Positions 1-7,429 of a stretch of 10,599 bases of DNA are shown here, in pieces. The notes under the pieces were generated by a model, which made no database searches, was not told the origin of the DNA, and was given only the letters and a program-made list of their open reading frames with translations. This stretch comes from Pleurotus ostreatus/Saccharomyces cerevisiae fusant (lineage: Eukaryota; Opisthokonta): assembly GCA_024196135.1 (NCBI GenBank), contig JAMQCK010001225.1, positions 1 through 10,599 of the forward strand, in the 5' to 3' direction. Position numbers and translations under genes: made by a program. Every line of letters begins with the position of its first letter. Position 1 is the stretch's first letter.

Positions 1-321
1 CGCGTGTTCCGTCAATATCTGCACCGTGGCCCAGCAGTACATCACACCGTGGTGCACGCCGCGCCGCACATTCAGCGGGGAGATGAAGCAAGGGTGGATC
101 TGCTGTATCGCCCGCGCTGCGCACCCAGGATAGCGCGCCCCTTCTATCCCTGATGCTGAGGCTGCTATAGCGCCTTCTTGGGGGCAACATGGCGACCCCA
201 TACACAGCCGGACCGACGTCACCTCATAGATGGGGGGCGTATAAGACCAGAGGACCCGAGCTTCGGCACGCACGATAGACGTCTCCGGCCACACATCGAT
301 AGGCGCCGCGCCCTTTGGCAT
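1..321 (-). CDS. Possible partial minus-strand ORF running off the left edge, unknown product
   Basis: Read on the minus strand, one frame stays open from just below position 390 to the window edge, about 129 codons. Its first ATG lies at 321-319, giving 107 codons without a stop. The predicted residues are not low complexity, and the stretch nearest the edge (for example VRRGVHHGVMYCWATVQ) reads like ordinary protein. I recognise no family and see no clear splice pair. The opposite strand here is also open over part of this span, and GC-rich DNA yields chance open frames easily, so this may not be a gene. If real, it would be divergent from the gene starting at 495, with about 170 bp of shared promoter between the two ATGs. 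Confidence 0.22.
   Translation of the reverse strand, partial: MPKGAAPIDVWPETSIVRAEARVLWSYTPPIYEVTSVRLCMGSPCCPQEGAIAASASGIEGARYPGCAARAIQQIHPCFISPLNVRRGVHHGVMYCWATVQILTEHA
240..245 (+). promoter_or_regulatory. Possible TATA box (TATAAG) upstream of the coiled-coil gene
   Basis: TATAAG lies about 250 bp before the ATG at 495. That is far for a TATA box, unless the leader holds an intron. A leader intron is conceivable: GTAAGT at 393-398 and CTTTCCTAG ending at 471 would frame a 79-bp intron. Splicing them leaves no open frame into the CDS, so both would be untranslated. This is weak. Confidence 0.2.
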
Positions 322-494
322 TCTACCCCCCTTCGCTCCGCCCCCCGTCAGCACCTCCCAGCACGCGAATCGACGTGCTGCACGATCTTACAGTAAGTGC
401 CCGCTACTGCATTGTGCATCGTGGGCGGCGGAACCGGGATTCACCATGCCTGCAGACGGCGTCTTTCCTAGGATTCGGATTTTTGACGGATAAG

Positions 495-2079
495 ATGCAA
501 TCTGCGCGGACGGCGTCGCCGTCGAGCAAGGGCAAGAGGCCCGACACACCCAACTTAAATACGAACACCTCGGAGCGCGTCGATACGCCCCGAACTGCGA
601 CTACACCGTTCACTGCCCTTTTCGACCGAACGAATTCCGAGTCCCTAGACACACCAGCATCCACCGCACCACCGAGCGCCATAGAGGATATGGAGAAGCG
701 CCTTCGTTTTGCTGCGCGTAAGTCATTCAACCCCTTGCTAAAAGACAGTTTGTTGACGCGCCCTCATCGGCAGTCCCGAATGACAGTACGGACGAGAGGG
801 TGAAGGCCGCCGCTCGCGATCTCCGGAGCACGCAAGCGCTCGTCGGCACCGTTCAGAATCTTCTCAAGACACTAGCGCCGCGCGTGCAGCGTCAAGCCGA
901 ATCGCTCCCCGCTATCAAGGCGCAACAATCGGTGAGTAGATCGTCGTTCAGTCGGCTGGATGGAATGCCGGGAGTCGACCGGGATCATTGGTCGCCTACG
1001 TGCTCACCGGTCGCATACGTGCTCATCGGTCACCTACGCGATCATCGGTCGCCTACGTCAGCTCGAACTATCGCCCCTCTTCGCGCTTCTGCGCACATCT
1101 AGCCGACGATCGTGCTCATTTGACCTCTACAGATTGCTGCCTTGGTGAAGTCGTGGGACGAGCAGCTCTCGCGGCAGACGAAGGAAATCGAGAATATGCA
1201 GAAGCGCATCGACGCGGCGCTCACTAAGGACGGCGTCCTCGCGAAGCTCGACGGCGACATGAGGAAGCGCATCGAAGAGAAAGTCAAGCAGCAGGTGGCG
1301 AGGAAGGTGAAGGAGCAGGTGAGTGATTGCGCGATGAGATAGTCGCCATCCCCTTGACGTATTTACGCAGATGAATGAGAACATCAGCGACACCTTGCGT
1401 AAGGGCGTCGACGACTACAAGCGGCAGATAGCGGAGGTCGAGCAGGGTCTTCATAACGCGTGCGTCCCATGACCCTTCCCCCGCTGCGCACCGTTAGTCA
1501 CGCCGTATCCTAGGGACGCGCGCCGACAGAACTCCCTCCTAGGTTCGTCAGGACGCAAGATCGGGGAGATGAAGTTGCAGCCCGTCTATCCCGAGGCGTG
1601 GGCCAACAAGGAGACGCCGCCCGCCATCCCCGCCGACTTCCCGGCCACTTTGAACGTCCTATGGAGTATGCCTCTCGCGGACCTTACACGACTTATGACG
1701 ACCGGGTATGGCATCAGCGTCAAGGAGGTCGTCGCGCGCAGGAAGAAGGGACAACCGCAGGGCGACGGCAATGGCGCAGAGTCACCCCGGACACCTATCA
1801 CGAAAGGGCCCGGTGGTAAGGCGAAAGGCCCGACCGACGCGCAGAAGGAACGTGGACGTGCCGCCATGATAGCGTTCTTCATGCAGCATATTGGGGTGAG
1901 TGTTGTTCACCTTCCTCTTGAGTGTCACCGGAGCTGACAAGGTTCAATAGGTCCCCTTCAGCGCTACTTCGACGACATCTGATACGCAGCCAGGGCGTAT
2001 CGTGATCACCCGTGTAAGTCCCACGAGTTTGCCTAGATGAAGGGCCGCTGCTCACTCTTCGCAGCAGCGACGATGTTGA
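495..2079 (+). CDS. Coiled-coil protein of unknown function, seven exons, 371 aa
   Basis: Proposed exons are 495-717, 774-931, 1133-1318, 1371-1459, 1514-1895, 1951-2013 and 2065-2079. All introns are GT-AG, mostly with GTGAGT or GTAAGT donors, and the frame stays open throughout to 371 residues. The ATG at 495 has A at -3; no in-frame ATG lies upstream before the frame loses protein character. Residues 1-65 are Ser/Thr/Pro-rich with repeated DTP motifs (PDTP, VDTP, LDTP), possible phosphorylation sites. Residues about 80-218 are charged and heptad-like, for example KEIENMQKRIDAALTKDG and RKRIEEKVKQQVARKVKEQ, indicating a long coiled coil. A second ordered part follows (KLQPVYPEAW, LNVLWSMPLADLTRLM), then a Lys/Gly/Pro-rich linker and a short tail. 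I do not recognise a named family. A structural or complex-scaffold role is only inferred from the coiled coil. It converges on the protease gene at 2491. Confidence 0.75.
932..1132 (+). other. Enlarged intron 2 of the coiled-coil gene
   Basis: The intron runs from GTGAGT at 932 to CTCTACAG ending at 1132, 201 bp. The other five introns of this gene are 51-56 bp. About 76 bp of the excess is a 19-bp tandem repeat. If retained, it would add codons in frame up to a TAG at 1100-1102 and truncate the protein in front of its coiled coil. Confidence 0.7.
987..1062 (+). repeat. Four tandem 19-bp units inside an intron
   Basis: Units lie at 987-1005, 1006-1024, 1025-1043 and 1044-1062. The first is ATTGGTCGCCTACGTGCTC; the others differ by a few substitutions, with the core GGTCGCCTACG best conserved. 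Nineteen is not a multiple of three, so reading it in any frame gives Arg/His/Ser-rich pseudo-protein. This minisatellite accounts for much of the intron's unusual length. Confidence 0.85.
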
Positions 2080-2490
2080 TTCGTTTGGCGTGATCACGGG
2101 TTTCTTGTTTGTTTTCCTCCTTGCTTTCTTCGTTTGTCCGTCTCTTGTCAGTTCTCATATATCTTGGGACTAGTTTCTTGTGTACAATAGGTCTCAGGCT
2201 CCATGAAGTGTACCTTGTATCAGTATCGCCGTATGACTCGTTCTGTGTACCGTACCGTAGCTTCTCTTTCCTAGTATCGTCTTGTTTTCACTTCCTCTTG
2301 AATGACAATGTATTCCGTCTTCATGCTTCAACCCAGTCAAAAGCTCACAATCATTCGATATTTTCGTCCATTGTTCTCACATTCAACCCGGTGATAGCAG
2401 TACAATCCAGGGTATGTCATTGTACAGCTTGAGTGGTATAAGTTAGAATAAAGAGGGAGGGCACTGGGTTTCCCGCCATGAAGAACGTGC
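2080..2490. other. Convergent intergenic region (3' ends of two genes)
   Basis: About 410 bp separate the stop codon of the plus-strand coiled-coil gene from that of the minus-strand protease gene. It is T-rich near 2100-2300, unlike the GC-rich exons. AATAAA occurs at 2447-2452 on the plus strand and could be a polyadenylation signal for the coiled-coil gene, although it would give a leader-distant 3' UTR of about 370 nt. I see no convincing gene here; the 107-codon plus-strand frame at 2109-2432 is hydrophobic, T-driven and starts without support. Confidence 0.5.
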
Positions 2491-3943
2491 TCAGTCCTGC
2501 GCCGGGTTGTTCTCCGCGAAGTACTCGTGGCTGTCGGCGTTCGTGATCGCCTGGTCGGGGTCGCTCTTCGCGAGGTCCTTCGCGCCGTCCTGGCCGTAGA
2601 CGACGTCGTCGGTGCCGCCGTTCTGGGAGGGGATGTGAGTGCGGAGACTCACAGTAGACAAGGAGAGGAGGGGAGATGAAACAAGAAAGAACGCGAGCAG
2701 AGACAAGAAGACGTACAGCGGTGAAGTGCGAGGACTCGTGGACGATGGTGCCGCCCTGGGAGTCCGTGCCGGTGGTCTCGACCTGCCAGAAGACAGGGCA
2801 GAGGTGGATGTGGCCGTAGCTGGATGAAAGAAGCAGTGGTCAGTAGGTGTTTTGGATGGCCAGCACACCAATTCGCAAACGAATCGCAGTACCCCTCCGC
2901 CCCAATCGAAGGAGAAAGGACGCAGTCGAGGGGGAGCGATGTAGTGTCCCCTCCGCCGCAGTCTCCTTGAAGGCCGCAGTCTCCTCGAAGCCTAGTAGGG
3001 AAAAAAACCACGCACTCATCCGGGTTCACGTAGGCGAACACGCCCTCCTCCGTGCACTCGCAGTTGTACGTAAAGCTGCCAAAGTCGCCCTCGTGCAGCT
3101 TCTGGAAGTGGGAGAGAACGGTGTCGTGCCGGTCCGCGCTGTACTCGCCGAACCAGGTCGTGTAGCGGTCCGTGCCCTGCGTGTTCGCGGTGAGGTAGCT
3201 ATTGACAATCCACGTTGAGTATCACGATAATTTCGATGCACGGAGGGGAAGCAACGCACTCAAACGCGTTCGCCGCATAGTCCGTCGCCGCGCCCACCGC
3301 GTCGTTGATCTGCGACTGCTGGTCGTCAGAGCAGCCCTCGAACTCGGCGCGGCGCGTGACGCGCGGGCGCGAGACGGCGAGCTTGCCCGCGAGCTTCGCC
3401 GAGAGCACCGACGTGTTGGCCTCGACGGTCTTGAAGGTGCCGTCGTCGGCGAGGTGGAAGAAGGACTTGGCGACGTCGAAGGTGTACGTGTCCTCGCCTG
3501 AGGTCGTGAAGTTGTACGCCTGGCTCACTGGAATCCGTGTTAGCACATTGGTAACCCACTGTACAGTATCTGAAGGACTCACGATCATGCTCGCGCTCGA
3601 CGGACTCGCCCGGCGCGAGGACGGTGAAGGCGTTGAGGCCCTTCTCCGCAGCGGTCTTGAGCGAGTACTTCGCCTTGATGCCGGTGAACTGCGGCGCCGC
3701 GCCCGCGGAGTTGCCGATGCGGAACGTGTTCGCGGGCAGCGTGCTCAGCGCCGAGTTCGGGTCGTTAAAGAGCTTGAGCGTCTCGTCGCCGGTGTTCGTG
3801 ATCGTCGTCACCACCTTCAGGTTCTCGACGTCGGTGACGTCCGAGGGGCCAGCAACCTTGAGGGACACGGACTGGGTCGCGGAGGCCGTGATCGCGGAGA
3901 GCGCGACGGAGGCGAGCGCGGCCTTGAGGGTGGCGGAGAACAT
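2491..3943 (-). CDS. Peptidyl-Lys metalloendopeptidase, M35 (aspzincin) family, 348 aa precursor
   Basis: Secreted zinc endopeptidase expected to cut on the N-terminal side of lysine (EC 3.4.24.20). Exons on the minus strand are 3943-3583, 3527-3260, 3198-3016, 2819-2717 and 2622-2491, with clean GT-AG introns and 348 residues in total. Residues 1 to about 22 form a signal peptide (MFSATLKAALASVALSAITA). A propeptide follows to about 181, next to a dibasic RR at 179-180, leaving a mature enzyme of about 167 residues. Zinc ligands are His298 and His302 of HESSH, with catalytic Glu299, and Asp311 of the aspzincin motif GTDDVVYG (308-315). Cysteines 186, 256, 258 and 278 have the spacing of the two disulfides in the Grifola frondosa enzyme. 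Asp335 and Glu338 match the acidic residues that bind substrate lysine there, and Tyr314 the active-site tyrosine. The ATG has A at -3. The intron between exons 4 and 5 separates the HExxH exon from the Asp-ligand exon. The likely role is extracellular protein digestion. Confidence 0.93.
2820..3015 (-). other. Enlarged intron 3 of the metalloprotease gene
   Basis: Donor GTGCGT begins at 3015 and acceptor CATCCAG ends at 2820, 196 bp, against 55, 61 and 94 bp for the other three introns. Removing it joins NPD to DYGHIHLCPVFW, continuous family sequence, so the boundaries are well supported. It contains an 18-bp tandem duplication. Confidence 0.8.
2955..2990. repeat. 18-bp tandem duplication in the protease intron
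   Basis: Plus-strand units are GCCGCAGTCTCCTTGAAG (2955-2972) and GCCGCAGTCTCCTCGAAG (2973-2990). They are directly adjacent and differ at one base. The duplication sits wholly inside intron 3 of the metalloprotease gene. Confidence 0.85.
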
Positions 3944-4013
3944 CCTTGCTAGTGGTACGACCGGGAGGGAGAGAGCTCAGAGGCTTGGTGATTATCCATC
4001 GCACCGACGACAA

Positions 4014-4021
4014 CTTATATA
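4014..4021 (-). promoter_or_regulatory. TATA box of the metalloprotease gene
   Basis: On the minus strand this reads TATATAAG, about 71-78 bp before the ATG at 3943. That is a normal distance for a fungal TATA-type promoter with a short leader, and no better match lies between it and the start codon. Confidence 0.6.
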
Positions 4022-4134
4022 CGTGACGCACGCCCGGTGCCCGCTCGAAGCACAAGGACAGCCCCGCCCGCCGTTGCCATTGATGAGCATTGAGTCGGCG
4101 CATGTCGCAATACGGGGTTCGTTGTGTAAGGCTC

Positions 4135-4140
4135 TTATCA
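4135..4140 (-). promoter_or_regulatory. Possible GATA-factor site upstream of the metalloprotease
   Basis: TGATAA on the minus strand (within TGATAAGAGCC), about 195 bp before the protease start, fits the HGATAR consensus of AreA/Nit2-type nitrogen regulators, which control many fungal extracellular proteases. A six-base match is common by chance, so regulation by nitrogen supply is inference only. Confidence 0.3.
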
Positions 4141-5053
4141 AACGGCGGTGTTGTCAGCACATGGGGGCTTGGAGTCCAGATGCTGGAAGAGGCGTGCCAA
4201 GCTCGGAGAGAAGGGGAGCGACAGGTGGGATTCTTGCCTGCGGTGTGAGCACGACGGGGTTGCGCAGCCGGGATGGGCAGCTGGATGGGCTTCTTCCATC
4301 GAGTCCTCGTGGTTATTGGAAGATGGGTAGATGGGCCAACAGCCGCTGGACAGCCTGGGTTTAAGCAAGTTGCACTGTTGCGATGGGTGGTGAGCTTCTT
4401 CCCGAATATACAGCGCTCGGAGAGTCAGACCATCTGGGAATCTGAGGCAGTGAGTACAGTGGCCGCGGGCGAAGGAGGCCACGTTCGGAACGCTGTCATC
4501 GACGGCCCACCACATGATGGGAGGCAAACGCAGCTGGATCGTTCATCACGAGGGTAGCGGGCGCTTGTTAGCACGAGCACGACATGGATGGTTATTGTAT
4601 CTCGATGTCGGCGCTTGGGCGAGAAGCAGTGGCAAAAAGAGCCCGGTAGTGCAACTGCATTGTTTCATTGGCGTCGGAGAGGCAAGAAAGCACATGAAGA
4701 TATGCAGAACGGAGTTACAGATGCAAGATGCCAGTCAGAAAGGCTTGGCTTGGCACAACGTGGCGGAAAGAGACATCCGTGGATCTATCTGGAGGGTCTG
4801 GTTATATTTGAGCTGGCCAGTGGCGATGGTAAGAGGCCAAGGTGGGAAATTCTGAAGAACGGCTGTAACGCCGACGCCCATAAGAACAAACATTGGCAAG
4901 CAAAGGCCGATGTATCTGCTTTCCGGCATCCTTTGCTTCTGCTTCCATCTCACTCATGCGAGTGATTTCATTCAGTCACTCTAGCTCATATTACTATCTG
5001 GCAACTGCCTATCATACCCTCTTTCTCCACCGGAAGCACTCTCTTCAGGCCGC
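4141..5053. other. Gene-poor stretch upstream of the protease
   Basis: No supported gene. Several open frames exist (for example 4273-4557, 4514-4855 and 4588-4965 on the plus strand, and 4138-4527 on the minus strand), but they overlap one another in different frames, show no domain, and have protein-unlike composition. From about 4960 to 5053 the plus strand becomes pyrimidine-rich (CCCTCTTTCTCC and similar), as is usual just before a fungal start codon, and leads to the ATG at 5054. Confidence 0.45.
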
Positions 5054-5653
5054 ATGACTCTCCCTCGTACGTTGCCCGTGTTCGACGCAAAGGTACCCCA
5101 ATCCGCCTTTGTCGACCCCCTGATAACAGCGGTCTCCCTTGCTATGGGCGTGTTAATCCCACTTGATGATCAGCATGTCAGCAGCCTCGTCTTCCTCCAG
5201 GACGTCCTTCAATTCGATCCGCACAAATTCCTCTCAGTCTCTCGACCCTGGCTCTCGGTCGCTCAGGACCCCATATCTCGACTGTATAGACCTGGAATGC
5301 CGATCGCTCTTGTCACAAAGCAAGCCAGACCAGACCAAGACGCTGCAACAGTGGTGCGACCGGCTCGAACGAAATATGCCTCCATAACGACACTAGAGCG
5401 GACCTTGTGCTGCACCAGGCCAGAGCATGCGATGACTATGCCGAGGACCCATCGCGGTGCTGCTCGGGAACGCCAGACGTGCGCGCACCCTTTTTCCCAG
5501 GTATACTCAGGTCAAGGCTCGAAGCGGACGCGAATACCCGCCGCGCGAACCCTAAGTCTATTTCTTGCACCCCTCCCCATTATTCAGCGATGCTGTATAG
5601 CGCATGAATACAGTGTATCGTCCTCTTCTTTCTGTTACTGCAGACACGCTTGA
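5054..5653 (+). CDS. Weakly supported hypothetical ORF, 199 aa
   Basis: The frame opens with an ATG at 5054, directly after a pyrimidine-rich stretch typical of fungal promoters, and stays open for 199 codons. The first 110 or so residues (for example VPQSAFVDPLITAVSLAMGV) have an ordinary mix of hydrophobic and polar residues. The rest is rich in Arg, Thr, Cys and Ser and reads like non-coding DNA, so any true gene might end or splice earlier. Possible donors such as GTACCC at 5093 exist, but I could not settle a model. No family is recognised. A second open frame (5163-5387) covers the same DNA. It could equally be a chance ORF, a decayed gene or a lineage-specific gene. Confidence 0.2.
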   Translation: MTLPRTLPVFDAKVPQSAFVDPLITAVSLAMGVLIPLDDQHVSSLVFLQDVLQFDPHKFLSVSRPWLSVAQDPISRLYRPGMPIALVTKQARPDQDAATVVRPARTKYASITTLERTLCCTRPEHAMTMPRTHRGAARERQTCAHPFSQVYSGQGSKRTRIPAARTLSLFLAPLPIIQRCCIAHEYSVSSSSFCYCRHA

Positions 5654-5711
5654 GGTCGTCTGGCTGAGCTGAGGTCCTAGCGATCAGGATTGAGAACATT
5701 GTCACGGACAC

Positions 5712-5761
5712 GTACTTATACTTAGAGTACGAGGTGTAGGTGTAGGTGTACGAGTACTTAT
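5712..5761. repeat. GGTGTA x3 microsatellite flanked by GTACTTAT direct repeats
   Basis: GGTGTA occurs three times without interruption at 5733-5750. The eight bases GTACTTAT flank it at 5712-5719 and 5754-5761, and short GAGTAC and TACGAG words recur between them. The cluster lies about 310 bp before the GT17 start codon, in otherwise unremarkable intergenic DNA. Confidence 0.7.
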
Positions 5762-6036
5762 GAATTCATCGCTTGCCTGTCCATCCGAGGGAGCGAAAGC
5801 CTATCCATCCACGCTTGTTTATCGTCGTTGTAGAGGTGGAATCGTTGTCGCTGCCTTGCTTGACGCCCGAAGTGTGCTGCGCCGGCGAAACCCAATGATA
5901 CGCGCATCTGCCATCAGCATCGGTCACGAGAACTTGCCTCCTGCCTCCATTGCCCGGTGTCCCCTCCCTTCGTTCCTGCTTTCGTGTACTCCCCAGGGCA
6001 CGGCCCTCCCCTTCTACTAATTGCATCATCCCTCAT
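5762..6036. other. Upstream region of the GT17 gene
   Basis: No supported gene. The plus strand is pyrimidine-rich around 5935-5990, consistent with a fungal promoter leading into the glycosyltransferase transcript. No clear TATA box is seen. Two overlapping frames of 86-87 codons on opposite strands have no protein-like features. Confidence 0.4.
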
Positions 6037-6069
6037 ATGGTCGCCCACCGTCGCGAACAACGAGCGTAG
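6037..6069 (+). promoter_or_regulatory. Upstream ORF of ten codons before the GT17 start
   Basis: An ATG at 6037 opens a frame encoding MVAHRREQRA and stops at TAG 6067-6069, five bases before the main ATG at 6075 and in a different frame. If the transcript starts upstream of 6037, ribosomes would meet this ATG first and would need leaky scanning or reinitiation to make the enzyme. Its -3 base is C, a weak context that favours leaky scanning. Confidence 0.4.
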
Positions 6070-6074
6070 CCGAC

Positions 6075-7429
6075 ATGACGACCCTCTTCCGCCGCCGCTT
6101 CCAGACCGTCCTCCTCCCTGCCGCGCTCCTCACCCTTGCCCTCATCTACCTCATCAGCGCGAACCAGTACCAGATCCGGAATACGCTCTCGTACGCGACG
6201 CGCCCGCTATGGGACACGGCGGACGGGCCAAAGCACATCATACCGCACTACTACGCCGAGGGCCTCGGGTTCAACGAGCATACGTGCTCCCTGCACGGTT
6301 GGCCGGAGCGCGAGCAGAACGAGAGGAACGCGCTGAAGGTCATTGATGCGGTGCTGATGAGCAGCGAGCTGGACCTGCTGGAGGTCCGCTTGAACGAGCT
6401 GGATCCGGTCGTGGACCGGTTCTTCATATTGGAGTCGAACGCGACGTTCACGGGTCTGCCGAAGGAGACGTACTTTGGGAAGAACAGGGCGCGGTTCGCG
6501 AAGTTTAAGAACAAGATCGAGTACCACTTGTGCGTGATCGGTTGTGTGGTGGGTAGCAATTGACTGACGGTGTGTTATAGAATCCCGGGATACCCTTTAG
6601 CAGAGGGCCAGTCTGCATTCGATGTTGAGGCGCATACGCGCAACTACATGACGCGCCTCATCCGCGGGCACCTCACCGAATTTCCCCCACATGTCCGCAC
6701 CCTCGTGCTCATGTCCGACGTCGACGAGATCCCTTCAAAGCACTCAGTCGAGTTGCTCAAGGCCTGCAACTTCGGCGACTCTGTCCACCTCCAAATGCGA
6801 AACTACGTGTACAGGTGCGTACGCATCTCACCTGCCCTCCTTCCCCTCACCCGAGCTCACACCTCCCCAGCTTCGAGTGGTTCGTCGGCTTCAACTCCTG
6901 GCGGCCCCAAGCCCACATGTGGAACAAGCAGTCCTACTACCGCCACTCCATGAGCTCCGACTACGCGCTCGCCGACGCCGGCTGGCACTGCTCCTACTGC
7001 TTCCGCACCATCCCCGAGTACTCGATCAAGATGCAGGGCTTCTCGCACCACGACCGCATCGGCGGGCGCAAGGACCTGCTCGACCCGGCAAGGATACAGA
7101 AGACGATATGCCAAGGGAAGGATATCTTTGGGATGTTGCCCGAGGCGTATAATGTGAGTAGCAATCGAAAGGCTGTGGTGAAGGGGGTAGGATGTGTGTG
7201 GAAGATGGATGCTGACACTGGGCGACAGTACGTCGACTTGCTATCGCAGTTGCATCTGGAGCCACAGACGACGGCGGTCCACCTGCCGCGATTCGTCCTG
7301 GAGGAGGCGGACAAGTACCGCTTCCTGCTACCAGGTGGCTGCATGCGGGAGGACACCATAACTGTCACGGACTCCCGTACTGGTCTGACCAAGGAGTACG
7401 CGTTGGAGGATGACATGCAAGTGAGGTAG
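6075..7429 (+). CDS. Glycosyltransferase family 17 protein (N-acetylglucosaminyltransferase III-like), 390 aa
   Basis: Exons are 6075-6529, 6581-6814, 6871-7153 and 7229-7429; the frame is continuous to TAG at 7427-7429. The first ATG in this frame is 6075. Residues 4-9 are basic (LFRRRF) and residues about 10-28 form one membrane helix (TVLLPAALLTLALIYLIS), giving a type II membrane protein likely in the Golgi. The lumenal domain carries GT17 hallmarks: LLEVRLNELDPVVDRFFILE, an N-glycosylation sequon at Asn122 (NATFTG), the DVDE segment at 198-201 (LMSDVDEIPS) expected to bind metal and the nucleotide sugar, and the aromatic run GWHCSYCFRTIPEY. In animals, GT17 MGAT3 adds bisecting GlcNAc to the beta-mannose of complex N-glycans. 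Fungi generally lack such glycans, so the fungal acceptor is unknown. Family membership is strong; the reaction is inference. Confidence 0.9.
7154..7228 (+). other. Retainable in-frame intron 3 of the GT17 gene
   Basis: Donor GTGAGT at 7154 and acceptor GCGACAG ending at 7228 frame a 75-bp intron. Its length is a multiple of three and it has no in-frame stop, so an unspliced transcript would still encode a full protein with 25 extra residues (starting VSSNRKAVVKG). Splicing is favoured by the strong donor and because the other introns in this gene behave normally. Confidence 0.6.

Noticed and set aside
178..396. Plus-strand 72-codon frame before the coiled-coil gene
   Set aside because: Arg/His/Pro-rich, no family, and splicing it through the possible 393-471 intron meets a stop at once, so it does not form the 5' end of the next gene.
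393..471. Possible 5' UTR intron of the coiled-coil gene (GTAAGT to CTTTCCTAG)
   Set aside because: Plausible splice signals but no transcript evidence and no effect on the protein; not called as a feature by itself.
3944..3952. Alternative upstream start for the protease gene
   Set aside because: The ATG at 3943 starts an ideal signal peptide, has A at -3 and gives the exact family length.
3305..4364. Plus-strand open frames of 215 and 246 codons over the protease exons
   Set aside because: They lie antisense to the well-supported M35 protease exons and are Arg/Ala/Gly-rich in the way GC-rich antisense frames usually are.
4138..4965. Several overlapping frames of 60-130 codons on both strands
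   Set aside because: They conflict with one another, lack motifs or a promoter, and have composition typical of translated non-coding DNA.
6021..6074. N-terminal extension of the GT17 protein from a TTG at 6021
   Set aside because: TTG is not a normal nuclear start in fungi, and the ATG at 6075 places a basic segment and membrane helix right at the N-terminus, as expected for a type II Golgi enzyme.
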